A stretch of DNA of 64,000 nucleotides from Amycolatopsis rubida (lineage in GTDB: Bacteria; Actinomycetota; Actinomycetes; Mycobacteriales; Pseudonocardiaceae), in the NCBI RefSeq assembly GCF_900115345.1, contig NZ_FOWC01000022.1:1-64000 (forward strand), read 5' to 3'. Below the pieces are notes generated by a model. It ran no database searches, had not been told where the DNA came from, and saw nothing but the letters and a program-made list of their open reading frames with translations. The translations under genes and the position numbers were made by a program. Shown here one piece after another: positions 32,219-41,031 of this stretch (position 1 is its first letter; each line of letters starts with the position of its first letter).

Positions 32219-32321
32219 GCCTCCGCCGCCGATGCGGCAGCCGTGAGCCGGGAGCGGACACCCGATGCCACTGCCGGATGGCAGGACGCGCACATCCCCT
32301 CCCGCGACCCGGACGCCGCTG

Positions 32322-32555
32322 CCGTAAGTCGCGAAGCGCGCATCACCCCGGCCACCCGACACCGCCGCCACCAGACCCAAAGCACACACCACCCCCACCA
32401 CCCGACACCGCCGCCACCAGACCCAAAGCACACACCACCCCCACCACCCGACACCGCCGCCACAAATCGCAAAGCACACGTCACCCCGGCCACCCCAGAC
32501 ACCGCCGCCACAAATCGCGAAGCACACGTCACCCCGGCCACCCCAGACACCGCCG
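32322..32555. repeat. tandem array of five 46-48-base units
   Basis: Units: 32322-32367 (46, divergent), 32368-32413 and 32414-32459 (46, identical), 32460-32507 and 32508-32555 (48, one difference). All end in GACACCGCCG. Unit lengths not divisible by three argue against coding. A further degenerate unit may precede the array. There are no unique spacers, so it is not a CRISPR array. Confidence 0.85.
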
Positions 32556-32749
32556 CCATGACTCATGACCCGGACGCCACTCCCCGCCGCGCCCGCCGAC
32601 CACCCGCGGACCCTCCCCGCGAGAGCGGAAAATCTCGGCCGCCCCGACCCGAATCCCCCTGCTGTGAGCGGATGTGCGAGCGCTGTGAGGTTGCTGTGCA
32701 TCCGCCCGCACGGGATGCCTGCCGGGCGTCGGCGTGGTCATCTTGAAGT

Positions 32750-33574
32750 GTGCGAGTCAACGTTTCCCGGACAGCGCTGATCGTCTGCGCGGCGGCCGCG
32801 ATCGTCGCGACCGGCGGTGCCAACGCCGTCGTCGGCACCGCTGACGTCACCGCTCCGGCCGTCCAGCCGAGCGGCACCGGCACTCCGGCCGTCTCGACCG
32901 GCGGCGATTCCCGCAGCGCCGGAACGAACACCTCGTCCAGCAGCACCCCGGCGGCCGCGACAGCCAGCCCGGCGGTCGGCGCGTTGTTCTCCGGCGGCAA
33001 CCACTTCTGCTCGGCCAGCGTGGTGCACAGCCCGGCCGGCGACCTGCTCCTGACCGCCGCGCACTGCATCGGCGGCGACGTCTCCGGCGTCACTTTCAAG
33101 CCCGGCTACCACGACGGCATCGCCCCGTACGGCACCTGGCAGGTCACCGCCGCGATCACCGCCGACGGGTGGAAGTCCTCGTCCGACCAGGACCTCGACT
33201 TCGCGTTCCTGAAGGTCGCCCAGCCCGGTTCCGCGAGCCTCGAAAGCCGCACCGGAGCCAACCAGCTCGGCACGAACCAAGGCTTCTCGCACACGATCAC
33301 CCTCACCGGCTACCCCGACGGCACCGAACAACCCGTCGTCTGCACGGGCACCACCACCCAGTCCGGCACCTACCAGCAACGCGTCGCCTGCCCCGGCTTC
33401 CCCGACGGCACCAGCGGCGGCCCCTGGGTCGTCAACCAGGACCCGAACACCGGAACCGGCACCGTCATCGGCGCCATCGGCGGATACCAGACCGGCGGCG
33501 CCACCCCGGACGTCTCCTACAGCGCCTATTTCGACGACGACATCGCCCGCCTCTACAGCTCTGCCATCAGCTGA
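32750..33574 (+). CDS. secreted trypsin-like serine protease
   Basis: A 274-residue exported protein: signal peptide in the first 27 residues (ALIVCAAAAIVATGGANA), a Ser/Thr/Ala-rich linker, then a chymotrypsin-fold domain with His in LTAAHCIGG, Asp in SDQDLDFAFLKV and Ser in DGTSGGPWV. The Cys of FCSASVV and AAHC would form the usual disulfide. It resembles small S1-family peptidases of actinomycetes; no PDZ domain. The GTG start has no clear ribosome-binding site, so a leaderless transcript is possible. Confidence 0.85.
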   Translation: MRVNVSRTALIVCAAAAIVATGGANAVVGTADVTAPAVQPSGTGTPAVSTGGDSRSAGTNTSSSSTPAAATASPAVGALFSGGNHFCSASVVHSPAGDLLLTAAHCIGGDVSGVTFKPGYHDGIAPYGTWQVTAAITADGWKSSSDQDLDFAFLKVAQPGSASLESRTGANQLGTNQGFSHTITLTGYPDGTEQPVVCTGTTTQSGTYQQRVACPGFPDGTSGGPWVVNQDPNTGTGTVIGAIGGYQTGGATPDVSYSAYFDDDIARLYSSAIS

Positions 33575-33708
33575 ACCCCAGCCGTGCACGGATGCGGCGA
33601 CGGTCCTTTCTCCCCATGCCCGGTCAAACTCGGCCCGGACGGGCTGCTGCCGCGCAGAGATCCGCCGAACGGTCCGGCTCCGCAGCGCACGCTCGCCTCG
33701 ACGGCCCG

Positions 33709-33742
33709 CAGTTCCTGCGTAGGCTCCCGACGACGGGAACTG
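33709..33742 (+). promoter_or_regulatory. inverted repeat upstream of the methyltransferase gene
   Basis: CAGTTCC (33709-33715) and GGAACTG (33736-33742) form a perfect seven-base inverted repeat with a 20-base spacer, 25 bases before the chosen start. It may be an operator or an mRNA hairpin. Confidence 0.4.
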
Positions 33743-33766
33743 TCGGCTGGTGCGGGGAGGACAGTG

Positions 33767-34531
33767 GTGAGTTCCGGATCGGGGATGTCGGCGGAGGACT
33801 TCGACAACTGGTACTCGGACATGCAGGACAGCGTCGCCCAAGACGCCATCCACCAGCGGCATCTGGGGCTGCCGCCGCGGCTGCTGTCGAGCAGCCTGCT
33901 CACCTGGGACGGCATCGCGGAAGTCGTCGAGGCGTTGCGGATCGAGCCGGGAAACCGGCTGCTGGATCTGGCCTGCGGGCGCGGCGGGTACGGCCTTGAG
34001 ATCGCTTCCCGGACCGGTGCACAGCTGATCGGAGTCGACTTCGCCCGCGCGGCGCTCGGCCAGGCCCGGGCCCTGGCTCGGCACTTCGATTCGGTGGACG
34101 CCGAGTTCATCCTGGGCGACCTGGCCGGCACGACCCTGGCGTCCGGGTCGGTTGACGCGGTCGCCTGCGTCGACGCGATCCAGTTCCAGCCGACCGCCGC
34201 GTCGTTCGGGGAGATCCGCCGGGTGCTCCGTCCGGGCGGACGCGTCGCACTCACGACGTGGGAGGCCGCTGATCCCGCGGACGAGCGCGTCCCGGCACGG
34301 ATCCGGGCGGTCGACACCGAAGGCGGGCTCGCCGGCGCGGGCTTCACGAACGTGGTCGTCCGGGAACGTCCGCAGTGGCGGGCTGCCGAGCGTGCGATGT
34401 GGGAGGAGGCTGCGGCGCTCGACCCGGGCGAGGATCCCGCTCTCCAGTCCCTGCACGACGAGGCTCTCCGGGTGCTGCCTGCCTTCGATGCGATGCGCAG
34501 AGTCCTCGCCACGGCAGCCGCGGCCGGCTGA
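33767..34531 (+). CDS. class I SAM-dependent methyltransferase
   Basis: A 254-residue methyltransferase. Motif I is LLDLACGRGGYGLEIA, with the acidic residue ending strand 2 in LIGVDFA, then FILGDLAG and VDAVACVDAIQ (motif II/post-II) and EIRRVLRPGGRVALTTWEA (motif III), as in UbiE/small-molecule methyltransferases. Substrate unknown. The GTG at 33767 is chosen because GGGGAGG sits six bases upstream; a GTG three bases earlier and an ATG at 33785 are alternatives. It stands alone between a secreted protease and a minus-strand gene. Confidence 0.85.
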   Translation: MSSGSGMSAEDFDNWYSDMQDSVAQDAIHQRHLGLPPRLLSSSLLTWDGIAEVVEALRIEPGNRLLDLACGRGGYGLEIASRTGAQLIGVDFARAALGQARALARHFDSVDAEFILGDLAGTTLASGSVDAVACVDAIQFQPTAASFGEIRRVLRPGGRVALTTWEAADPADERVPARIRAVDTEGGLAGAGFTNVVVRERPQWRAAERAMWEEAAALDPGEDPALQSLHDEALRVLPAFDAMRRVLATAAAAG

Positions 34532-34620
34532 CGCGCACAGGCTGCGGTCCCGCCGAACGGAGCCCGTGCTGGCCAAGCAACAATTTCCCCGCCGCCGCGC
34601 CGGGATGCCCAGCCCGCCGG

Positions 34621-35451
34621 TCAGCTGGAGCCAGGCGGCGCGGCCGGAGCCTGATGCAGCGAGAGATTCTGCCCCGCTTTCTCGTCCGCAGCCCACGCAC
34701 CGGCCTGCGCGGTCCACGTCTGCCCGGCGAAACTCACCCGGTCCACCCCCAGCTTCGCCGCTCGTGCCACCAGCCAGCTAGCGATCCGCCAGCCCTCCGC
34801 GGCCGGGTGGGCTCCGCTCAGCCGCGCCGTGCCGAGTTCGGCGTTCGCGACTGTCACCAGGTTCGCGGGCGGGTTCAGGGTCAGGTTCCGGCAGGTCAAC
34901 GCCGCGGGGTGCTGGCCCGTCAGCGCTCCGGTCAGAGCGGTGGCTTCTTCTTCCCACTGCGCGTACGCGTCGGGGGCGCCGGAACGCTGCACCGCCTGTG
35001 CCGCTTCGGTGATCGGAATCGTCTGCCAGTTGTCGAGTTTCGCGAGTTTCTTGTAGAACTCCGTCGCCGAGTAGACCGGGTCCTGGAGCTGGTCGGGAGT
35101 GCCCCAGCCTTGGCTCGGACGCTGCTGGAACAGGCCGATCGAATCCCGGTCGCCGCCGCTGAGGTTGCGGAGTTTCGATTCCTGCAAGGCGGTCGCGAGG
35201 GCGACCGTGACCGCGTGCGAGGGCAGCCCCTGCTTGATCCCGACGGCCGCGATGATCGCGGCGTTGTTCATGGGTTCCGGTTGCAGCGTGTACTGCGGCG
35301 CGGAGGCGTCGTTCGGCCCCTTCGGCAGCGCGACAGTGCAGCCGGGGGTCTTCACCTCGTCACTGCTCGAAAACATGACCACCACGACGACCACCGCCGC
35401 GAGCGCCACGACGACCGCCAGGATCGCCGCTCGCACGCCACACCCGCGCAC
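34621..35451 (-). CDS. membrane-anchored protein with lysozyme/transglycosylase-like core
   Basis: A 276-residue protein with one N-terminal membrane span (residues about 8-27) and an extracytoplasmic part. The stretch VALATALQESKLRNL then DSIGLFQQRPSQGWG is reminiscent of lytic transglycosylase/lysozyme folds (a Glu within the helix before a GLFQQ motif). The C-terminal part has no recognised domain. It may act on peptidoglycan, but the family assignment is tentative; related proteins are often annotated only as hypothetical. GTG start. Confidence 0.7.
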   Translation of the reverse strand: MRGCGVRAAILAVVVALAAVVVVVVMFSSSDEVKTPGCTVALPKGPNDASAPQYTLQPEPMNNAAIIAAVGIKQGLPSHAVTVALATALQESKLRNLSGGDRDSIGLFQQRPSQGWGTPDQLQDPVYSATEFYKKLAKLDNWQTIPITEAAQAVQRSGAPDAYAQWEEEATALTGALTGQHPAALTCRNLTLNPPANLVTVANAELGTARLSGAHPAAEGWRIASWLVARAAKLGVDRVSFAGQTWTAQAGAWAADEKAGQNLSLHQAPAAPPGSS

Positions 35452-35530
35452 CCGTGCCCGCCCTTCCCCACTGCCCGCTTCGAGTGAACAGTCTGCCCGG
35501 ACGTCGCGGCCGCGGGACGCTCGGGTCGGG

Positions 35531-37057
35531 TCAGCCGGCGTCGGCGGCGCCCAGGAAGATCGGGTTCGACATGGCGACCATCGCGTTCGGCGTCGTCGTC
35601 TTCGGGCCGCCCGACGGACGCCGCACCTCGACGCGGACCCAGCGGCTGTAGCGCGGGTACGTCGTCCACGTGACGGTCGCGGCGCCGGATTCCGGGACGG
35701 TTTCGCTGTGCTCCGGGCCGAGCTGGTCGAGAAACGTCACGGTCGTGCCTGGAACTCCGTGAACGACCGCGCGCACCTCGATCGGCGTGCCGATGCCCGC
35801 GACGAGCCGTCCGCCGATGCCTGCCGTGCGGCCCGCGCCGGAGACGGAGAAGTCGAGCTGCACGTCGTTCGACTCGGCGAGCCACGAGCGGCCTGCCTTG
35901 AGCCCGGCGAGCAGTTCGGCTCGGCCGAGCCGGTCCGCCTGGACGACGGTGTGCGGGAGCGCCACGGTGTGGTCCGGGTTGTGCGCGTCGGAATCGCCGA
36001 TCGCCGGGATCCACCGGCCGCCGCGCAGCAAGCCGTCCCAGTGCGTGACGCTCGCTTCGTCGTCCGCGGTCCACGGGCCGTTCCAGACCTCGACGAGGTC
36101 GGCGATCTCGTACGCGAATTCGTAGGTGCAGCCGAAGCAGTTCGCGAACGGGTGCGCGGCGGTGACCAGGCCGCCCGCCCGGTGCACCTGGTCGGTGAAC
36201 CGCCGGAAGTCGCGCGGGTCGGACGCGCGGTAGCGCCAGTCGATCCAGGTGCCGGCCGGGACGCCGATCGCGGGCCAGTGCCCGGACCGCGTGGTGACCT
36301 CCTCGCCGTTCAGGATCAGCAGGTCGGCGGTGGCGTGCTCGCCCCACACCAGCTGCGAACTGGACGTGTTGTGCTCGGTCGGCACGATGAAGTCCAGACC
36401 GGCCGCCCGCGCGTCCGCCACCAGCTGCTCGGGCGTGCGCTTGCCGTCGGAGTGGACGGTGTGCAGGTGGGAGTCGCCGCGATACCAGGACCGGCCGCGA
36501 TCGCGCGCGGGCGCGGTCTCCGGGGCAGGGTTCGGCCGGAACGGCTTCGAGGTGTCCCGGCCGAACGTCAGCGTGATGTCGACGCGGTAGTTCAGCCCTT
36601 GCGGCGCGACTGTGTACGGACCGAGGATCACGTGCCAGCGACCGGGTGTGATCGGCCCGGCGAGGTACCCGGGCGTCGCTTCCGCGGCGCTGATCGAGAA
36701 CCGGTCGCGGAAGCCGCCGGACCAGCCGCGGAAGCCGCGCCGGGTGCCCAGTTCGTGCCCCTCCGGTCCGAACATCCCGATGTCGCAGGCATTTCCGCGA
36801 GTTCCCGCGGGCACCAACGGCTTGTCGTAGGAGTAGACGACGTCGAGCCGCTTCACGCCGCGCGGCACGTCGACCGGGAGGTAGTACCAGTCGGGCACGT
36901 CCGGGCGGAAGGTACCGGTGACGGTCTTCGTCTGCTGCCCGGCGCCGGGCGCGGGCACCGCGAACGAGACACCCGGCACCATGCTCATCGCCGCACCCGC
37001 CGCGACGACGCCTCCGGCCCGGAACAGGTTGCGCCGGTTGAGTTCCCCAGTGGACAT
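35531..37057 (-). CDS. secreted CehA/McbA-type PHP-domain metallohydrolase
   Basis: A 508-residue protein with a twin-arginine-like signal (RRNLFRAGG), so probably folded before export. An N-terminal beta domain (about 45-190) precedes a PHP phosphoesterase domain: GDSHLHTVHSDGKRTPEQL, FIVPTEHN, NGEEVTT, TAAHPFAN and GDSDAHN supply the His/Asp/Glu metal ligands. A further beta domain ends the protein. The layout matches CehA/McbA hydrolases, some of which cleave carbamate or phosphoester bonds. Substrate unknown. Confidence 0.85.
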   Translation of the reverse strand: MSTGELNRRNLFRAGGVVAAGAAMSMVPGVSFAVPAPGAGQQTKTVTGTFRPDVPDWYYLPVDVPRGVKRLDVVYSYDKPLVPAGTRGNACDIGMFGPEGHELGTRRGFRGWSGGFRDRFSISAAEATPGYLAGPITPGRWHVILGPYTVAPQGLNYRVDITLTFGRDTSKPFRPNPAPETAPARDRGRSWYRGDSHLHTVHSDGKRTPEQLVADARAAGLDFIVPTEHNTSSSQLVWGEHATADLLILNGEEVTTRSGHWPAIGVPAGTWIDWRYRASDPRDFRRFTDQVHRAGGLVTAAHPFANCFGCTYEFAYEIADLVEVWNGPWTADDEASVTHWDGLLRGGRWIPAIGDSDAHNPDHTVALPHTVVQADRLGRAELLAGLKAGRSWLAESNDVQLDFSVSGAGRTAGIGGRLVAGIGTPIEVRAVVHGVPGTTVTFLDQLGPEHSETVPESGAATVTWTTYPRYSRWVRVEVRRPSGGPKTTTPNAMVAMSNPIFLGAADAG

Positions 37058-37612
37058 GGCTTACCTCCGCAGCGATGAAGTCGCGCCGACGCTAGCTCTC
37101 GGGGCCACCCCCTTCAACGACGTTGCGGTGAACACTCGGCGACCCGCCTCGGCTGCCATCGACCCCTGCGCCGAGCCGCGCGTCCAACCCCCGAGGGCGG
37201 GACCGCTTGCCGCACCCGGAATCGTCGAGCGGTGCCTGAACGCCTGCACAGCAAACCGCGCTCGGCGACTCGCCCCGCCCGACACCGGCCCAGCGCCCCC
37301 GTACATCGGCGCAGGCCACACGCCGCACCGGGAACAGCCGACTGCCGTCACACAGCGAATCACACTCGGCAGCTCGCCTCACCCGACACCGACCCAGCAC
37401 TTCACCAAGCCGCGCATCACACGCGACGCAGAAACCGCCTGCCGCGCACCGGACAGCCGAGCCACACCTGAAGACTCGCCACCGCGCAGCGAACCACGCA
37501 CGGCAGCTCGCCTCGTCCAGCATCGACCCAGCACCTCACCAAGCCGCACCAAGCCGCACCAAAGCAACAGCCGGGCACCCGCCATCCCACAGCAAACCGC
37601 ACCGCTCGCGCC
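37058..37612. repeat. non-coding region with four degenerate repeat copies
   Basis: No gene is recognised. A unit of about 50-63 bases recurs at 37247-37296, 37351-37413, 37485-37547 and, shortened, from 37588. Shared elements are CAGCRAAYCRC, CGGCAGCTCGCC, GACCCAGCAC and CACCAAGCCGC. Copies B and C are the most alike. Spacing alternates between about 104 and 134 bases. The 12-mer CACCCGACACCG also occurs in the tandem array at 32.3 kb. Confidence 0.65.
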
Positions 37613-38413
37613 TCACATCACCGCATCACTCCCCTCCGCGACCCGGTCCAGCCATTCCTCCAGCAGCGCCTCGAACAGCACCGGCTGCTCGAACTGCAGG
37701 TTGTGCCCCGCCCGGTCGAGCACCGCGTAACTCGCCCGCGGATAGTGCCCCAGCAATCCGTACGACTCCGCGAATCCCGTGGAAGCGTCCTGCCGGCCGC
37801 ACACGATCAGTGCCGGTTTCCGGTACGCCGGGCCGCTTTCCGGGTCGACCGACAACCTCCAGCCCGCCAGCATCCGCTGCAGTGCGGCCCGGTCGGCGGC
37901 CGCCAGGCCCGGCGCGACGTCCGCGCGGAAACGCGCCAGCGTCTGCGCGGACTGGACCACCGCCACCTCGCCGTACTCCGCCGCCTCGGCCGGATCGAGA
38001 CCCGCCAGCAGTTCCGGATCGGCGCGCAGCACCTCGTGGTCCGGCACGTCCCGCTCCAGCACCGGCACCGGGCGGCTGAGCGGGCACACCAGCGCCAGCC
38101 CGGCGACCTGTGCGGGCCGCGCCCGCGTCAGCCCGCGCGCCAGATAACCGCCGTACGACTCGCCGGCCAGCAGGAACGGCTCGTCCCCGAGGAGGTCGTC
38201 CACCAGGCCTTCCAGCCCCGCGAGGAGGTCGTCGGACCCGCGCGCGGACCCGGCGGGCGACTCGCCCATCCCGGGCAGGTCCGGGTAGATCCGCCGGAAT
38301 CCGGGCCGCCGCGCGAAGACCGGTTCGAGACAGCCGGTCATCAGGCGGTGGTCCGGCGTCCAGCCGTGGACGGCCAGCACCGGCGTGCCGGAACCGTGTT
38401 CGACGTAATGCAT
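37613..38413 (-). CDS. alpha/beta-hydrolase
   Basis: A 266-residue alpha/beta-hydrolase fold enzyme: oxyanion region VHGWTPDHR, nucleophile elbow GESYGG (Ser), a late acid in CGRQDAS and His in DRAGHNLQ. Cytoplasmic; an esterase, lipase or peptidase-like hydrolase of unknown substrate. The ATG has AGGGAGGG five to six bases upstream. Repeats lie immediately downstream of its stop. Confidence 0.9.
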   Translation of the reverse strand: MHYVEHGSGTPVLAVHGWTPDHRLMTGCLEPVFARRPGFRRIYPDLPGMGESPAGSARGSDDLLAGLEGLVDDLLGDEPFLLAGESYGGYLARGLTRARPAQVAGLALVCPLSRPVPVLERDVPDHEVLRADPELLAGLDPAEAAEYGEVAVVQSAQTLARFRADVAPGLAAADRAALQRMLAGWRLSVDPESGPAYRKPALIVCGRQDASTGFAESYGLLGHYPRASYAVLDRAGHNLQFEQPVLFEALLEEWLDRVAEGSDAVM

Positions 38414-38536
38414 CGTTCCCTCCCTGTTCGCCGGCCACCGTTGTACCGCACGGCACCGACAATTCCGGGGCTCCGGCGGCCCGCGGGAGGCAGCGCCGGG
38501 CTCCGGGCGGCAATTCCGGGAGAATTCCCCGGAAAG

Positions 38537-38698
38537 TCAGCCGCGGGAGCTGATCAATTCTCTTTCGGGTGCCGGCCGCCCCGCGGCGGGACGGCGCGGA
38601 ACACAAGCCAGCAGAAGGAAACCTGCCACGACGCCCAGGAGCACGTGGCCGGTGACGGCGCACAATCCGCACAATGCGGTCCATAGGACGATCTTCAT
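38537..38698 (-). CDS. small membrane protein, unknown function
   Basis: A 53-codon frame reading MKIVLWTALCGLCAVTG and on: a Cys-containing hydrophobic stretch of about 28 residues (one long or two short membrane segments) followed by a basic, Pro-rich tail (VPRRPAAGRPAPERE). The typical membrane-protein composition supports coding. GGTGG directly abuts the ATG, so the ribosome-binding site is poor. It sits 123 bases upstream of the alpha/beta-hydrolase on the same strand. It could be a chance frame. Confidence 0.45.
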   Translation of the reverse strand: MKIVLWTALCGLCAVTGHVLLGVVAGFLLLACVPRRPAAGRPAPERELISSRG

Positions 38699-38869
38699 CC
38701 ACCGAGTGTAGGACCGCCGGGAATCGCCGTCGGCGGACTTGGGGAAGACTTAGGGTTCGGTCAAGCGGAATTCCCCGGAAGAAGCAGAAAAGAAAGGGTT
38801 GCCTTTCCTCTCCGGCGAGAGAAGGCCCTTGCGGTGCGCCGGCGCGGGCGGTCCGGCAGGATCGGGACC

Positions 38870-39391
38870 GTGCCCACGCCCGGAACCAGCGCGCTCGTAG
38901 TCACGCTCCCCTCCGCCGCCGTCCTGCTCGAAACCGCCGCGGCGGTCGACCCCGGACTCGTCCGCCCCGGCCTTCCGCCGCACGTCACGGCGCTGTACCC
39001 GTTCCTGCCCGCCGACCGGCTCAGCGAGCGAACCGACACCGGCATCACGCAGCTCGCCGCGAGCTTCCCCGCGACTGACGTGCAGCTCGCCGATCTGGTC
39101 ACCGCGCCCGGATTCGTCGCAGCGGCCACCCCGGCGCTACAGCCCCTCGCCGACGCCGTGTGCGACCACTGGCCCGACGTGCCCCCGTACGGCGGGCGCT
39201 TCGGAGCGCACCCGCCAGCGCACCTGACGATCGCCCTCGGCGGCAGCGACGACCAGCGCGCCGAGGTCGCCGAACGCGCGCGAGCAGCGCTGCCGATCAC
39301 CGCCAGGGCGGACACGCTGCACCTAGTCGTGCTCACGGAGCAGGGTTGGCAGCTCCGGCTGTCGGCCCCGCTCGGAATGCCTGCGCGATAG
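38870..39391 (+). CDS. 2'-5' RNA ligase/2H phosphoesterase-family protein
   Basis: A 173-residue protein with the two HxT motifs of the 2H phosphoesterase superfamily: HVTALYPF (residues about 38-45) and HLTIALG (about 120-126). Members hydrolyse 2',3'-cyclic or 2',5' phosphodiester bonds, often in RNA or nucleotide repair. GTG start. Its last 59 bases overlap the 3' end of the convergent membrane-protein gene, so the two transcripts are antisense at their ends. Confidence 0.8.
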   Translation: MPTPGTSALVVTLPSAAVLLETAAAVDPGLVRPGLPPHVTALYPFLPADRLSERTDTGITQLAASFPATDVQLADLVTAPGFVAAATPALQPLADAVCDHWPDVPPYGGRFGAHPPAHLTIALGGSDDQRAEVAERARAALPITARADTLHLVVLTEQGWQLRLSAPLGMPAR

Positions 39392-40415
39392 CCCGCAGCC
39401 GAGCCACATCAGCCGCGAAAGCGGTCTCCTGCGGCAGCACCGGCGATTCCGCGGGCTCGTCCGGCACCAGTGCCGAACTGCGCAACACCTGCACCGCCGC
39501 GCTCGGCGACAACTCAGGCCCGACCCCGGACAGCAGCAACCCGTCGTTGATCTCGCTCATCATCGTCAACAACCGCTCCCGGCCGGTCCCCGACGCGTCG
39601 TCAAGCCGGACGACATCCGGATACCGGGAAGCCAGGTGCTCCCGCAGCGGCCGAAGCACCGTCCGCGTCCGCGCGTCGCGCACCGCCCGGCCCAAAGCGG
39701 GCAACGCGGGCACCGTCAGGCCCACCACGATGAGCAGCACCGAAACCGCCGGAAAACCGACCGCGAGCGTGCACTGGACGGTCGAGAACGCGCCGCGGCA
39801 CAGCTTCGTGACCGGATGCTCCGCGGTCAGATCGCTGATCAGATCGACGATTTTGCCGATCAGATAAGCGAAAGCGAACACACAGGCCGCGAGCATGATG
39901 CCTAGTCCAGCCCGCAACGCACCGGTACCCGCGCGCACCGCCCCGGCCGACACCACAGCGATGTCCGCCACCGCCAAACCCAGGTACAGCGTGTAGACGA
40001 CGATGTACACGACCAGTGTCGGATTCGACCGGTACAGCTCGTCGAAGAGCCCGACACCCGTCGGCAGCCCGCGCGTCGCGAAGAACGACGCAGTGAGCAC
40101 GACGAGTGCGACAATCAACGCCCCGAGCCGCGCGCGCCGTCGACGCTCTGCCACGCCACCGATCTCCGCGACAGTCACTTCGATGCCGTACGCGGCCACC
40201 ATCGTCGCGAGGTTCGACAGCAGCCGCCCAAGGCTCGGGTATAGCTGGCTCTCGATCGCCTGCGCACTGTCGGCGAGCAAGCACAACGCGACGCCGAGGG
40301 CGATCAGGCTGGTCGCGAGCCCCGCGCCGGCGCCAGTCCGCCGCGCTCGCACCGCGCGCCAGATCCCGGCTGCGAGGGCGAGCAGGCCGACCCCGAAGAA
40401 GAGAACGTCGATCAT
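39333..40415 (-). CDS. multi-pass membrane protein of the MAB_1171c type
   Basis: About 360 residues: seven hydrophobic segments in the first 240 residues (for example LFFGVGLLALAAGIW, LGALIVALVVLTASFF, LVVYIVVYTLYLGLAV, VSVLLIVVGLTVPALPAL), then a cytoplasmic helical tail of about 130 residues. It resembles the actinomycete membrane-protein family annotated as MAB_1171c-like putative transporters, often found next to an XRE regulator and an ImmA/IrrE-type protein exactly as here. Real function unknown. The ATG at 40415 starts eight bases after the ImmA-like stop codon. Confidence 0.78.
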   Translation of the reverse strand: MIDVLFFGVGLLALAAGIWRAVRARRTGAGAGLATSLIALGVALCLLADSAQAIESQLYPSLGRLLSNLATMVAAYGIEVTVAEIGGVAERRRRARLGALIVALVVLTASFFATRGLPTGVGLFDELYRSNPTLVVYIVVYTLYLGLAVADIAVVSAGAVRAGTGALRAGLGIMLAACVFAFAYLIGKIVDLISDLTAEHPVTKLCRGAFSTVQCTLAVGFPAVSVLLIVVGLTVPALPALGRAVRDARTRTVLRPLREHLASRYPDVVRLDDASGTGRERLLTMMSEINDGLLLSGVGPELSPSAAVQVLRSSALVPDEPAESPVLPQETAFAADVARLRAIAQAFRAGPTAGAANPAP

Positions 40416-40422
40416 CCGCGCG

Positions 40423-41031
40423 CTACCCGAGCAGCGACGCGAAGCGCCGCGCGCGATCCGCTGCCGGGCCGGAAGCACCTGGCCGCAACTGGGCGCCGTC
40501 CTCAGTGGCGGCGCTCATCAGGAACACGGCAATAAGCTCCGCTTCGTACTCGTCGGAATTCGCGGTGACGCGGGCGAGCAGATGCGACAGCAGGTGCGCG
40601 CTGAGATCCGGCGCGAGCGTCGCCGCTTCGGAGTCGGTGAGCACGCATTCGCCGCGGTGCTCGCACAGCAGGTGGGCGATTTCGTGGGCGATGATGTGGT
40701 CCTGGTGCAGCGACGACGTGCCCGCCGCGTACGCGATGAGGTCGAAGCCGTCGTGCCGCTGCCACGCGCCGGAGGGCCGGCCGGGCGCGTAGTCGACCGC
40801 GACCAGGTCGATGTCGCGGCCGCGGTGCCGTTCCAGCCGGTCGATCCACGCGTTCATCGACCACGGCCGCGGGGCGGGCACGTGCCGCAGCAGGTCGCGC
40901 ACCCGGTCGCGGGCGCGCACTCGCACGGTCGGGTCGATGTCCCCTCCCGAGGCGATCGGCGGCTGGACCAGCCTGGTGCACCAGGGAGTCCCCGGCGTTC
41001 CGGCCGCCGCCAGCATAGCCGCCCGGATCAC
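40423..41031 (-). CDS. ImmA/IrrE-family metallopeptidase-like protein
   Basis: A 202-residue protein with the gluzincin motif HEIAH at residues 116-120 (HQDHIIAHEIAHLLCEH) and a later E in DEYEAELIAVFL as likely third zinc ligand. ImmA/IrrE proteins cleave a partner repressor in response to stress or phage. The GTG at 41031 overlaps the stop of the XRE gene (GTGA, 41028-41031). The partner XRE protein encoded just upstream is the obvious candidate substrate; this is inference. Confidence 0.85.
   Translation of the reverse strand: MIRAAMLAAAGTPGTPWCTRLVQPPIASGGDIDPTVRVRARDRVRDLLRHVPAPRPWSMNAWIDRLERHRGRDIDLVAVDYAPGRPSGAWQRHDGFDLIAYAAGTSSLHQDHIIAHEIAHLLCEHRGECVLTDSEAATLAPDLSAHLLSHLLARVTANSDEYEAELIAVFLMSAATEDGAQLRPGASGPAADRARRFASLLG

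Larger units (their letters stand above)
31695..32749. other. 1.05-kb non-coding region rich in repeats and hairpins
   Basis: No convincing gene is seen between the two plus-strand secreted-protein genes. Open frames here lack start signals and family features, and the repeat units of 46 and 48 bases would break any frame. The region contains a 27-base tandem duplication, three or more strong hairpins and a five-unit tandem array, listed separately. Confidence 0.6.

Noticed and set aside
32322..32555. Possible CRISPR array
   Set aside because: Units are directly adjacent with no unique spacers, are 46-48 bases long, and no cas genes are present.
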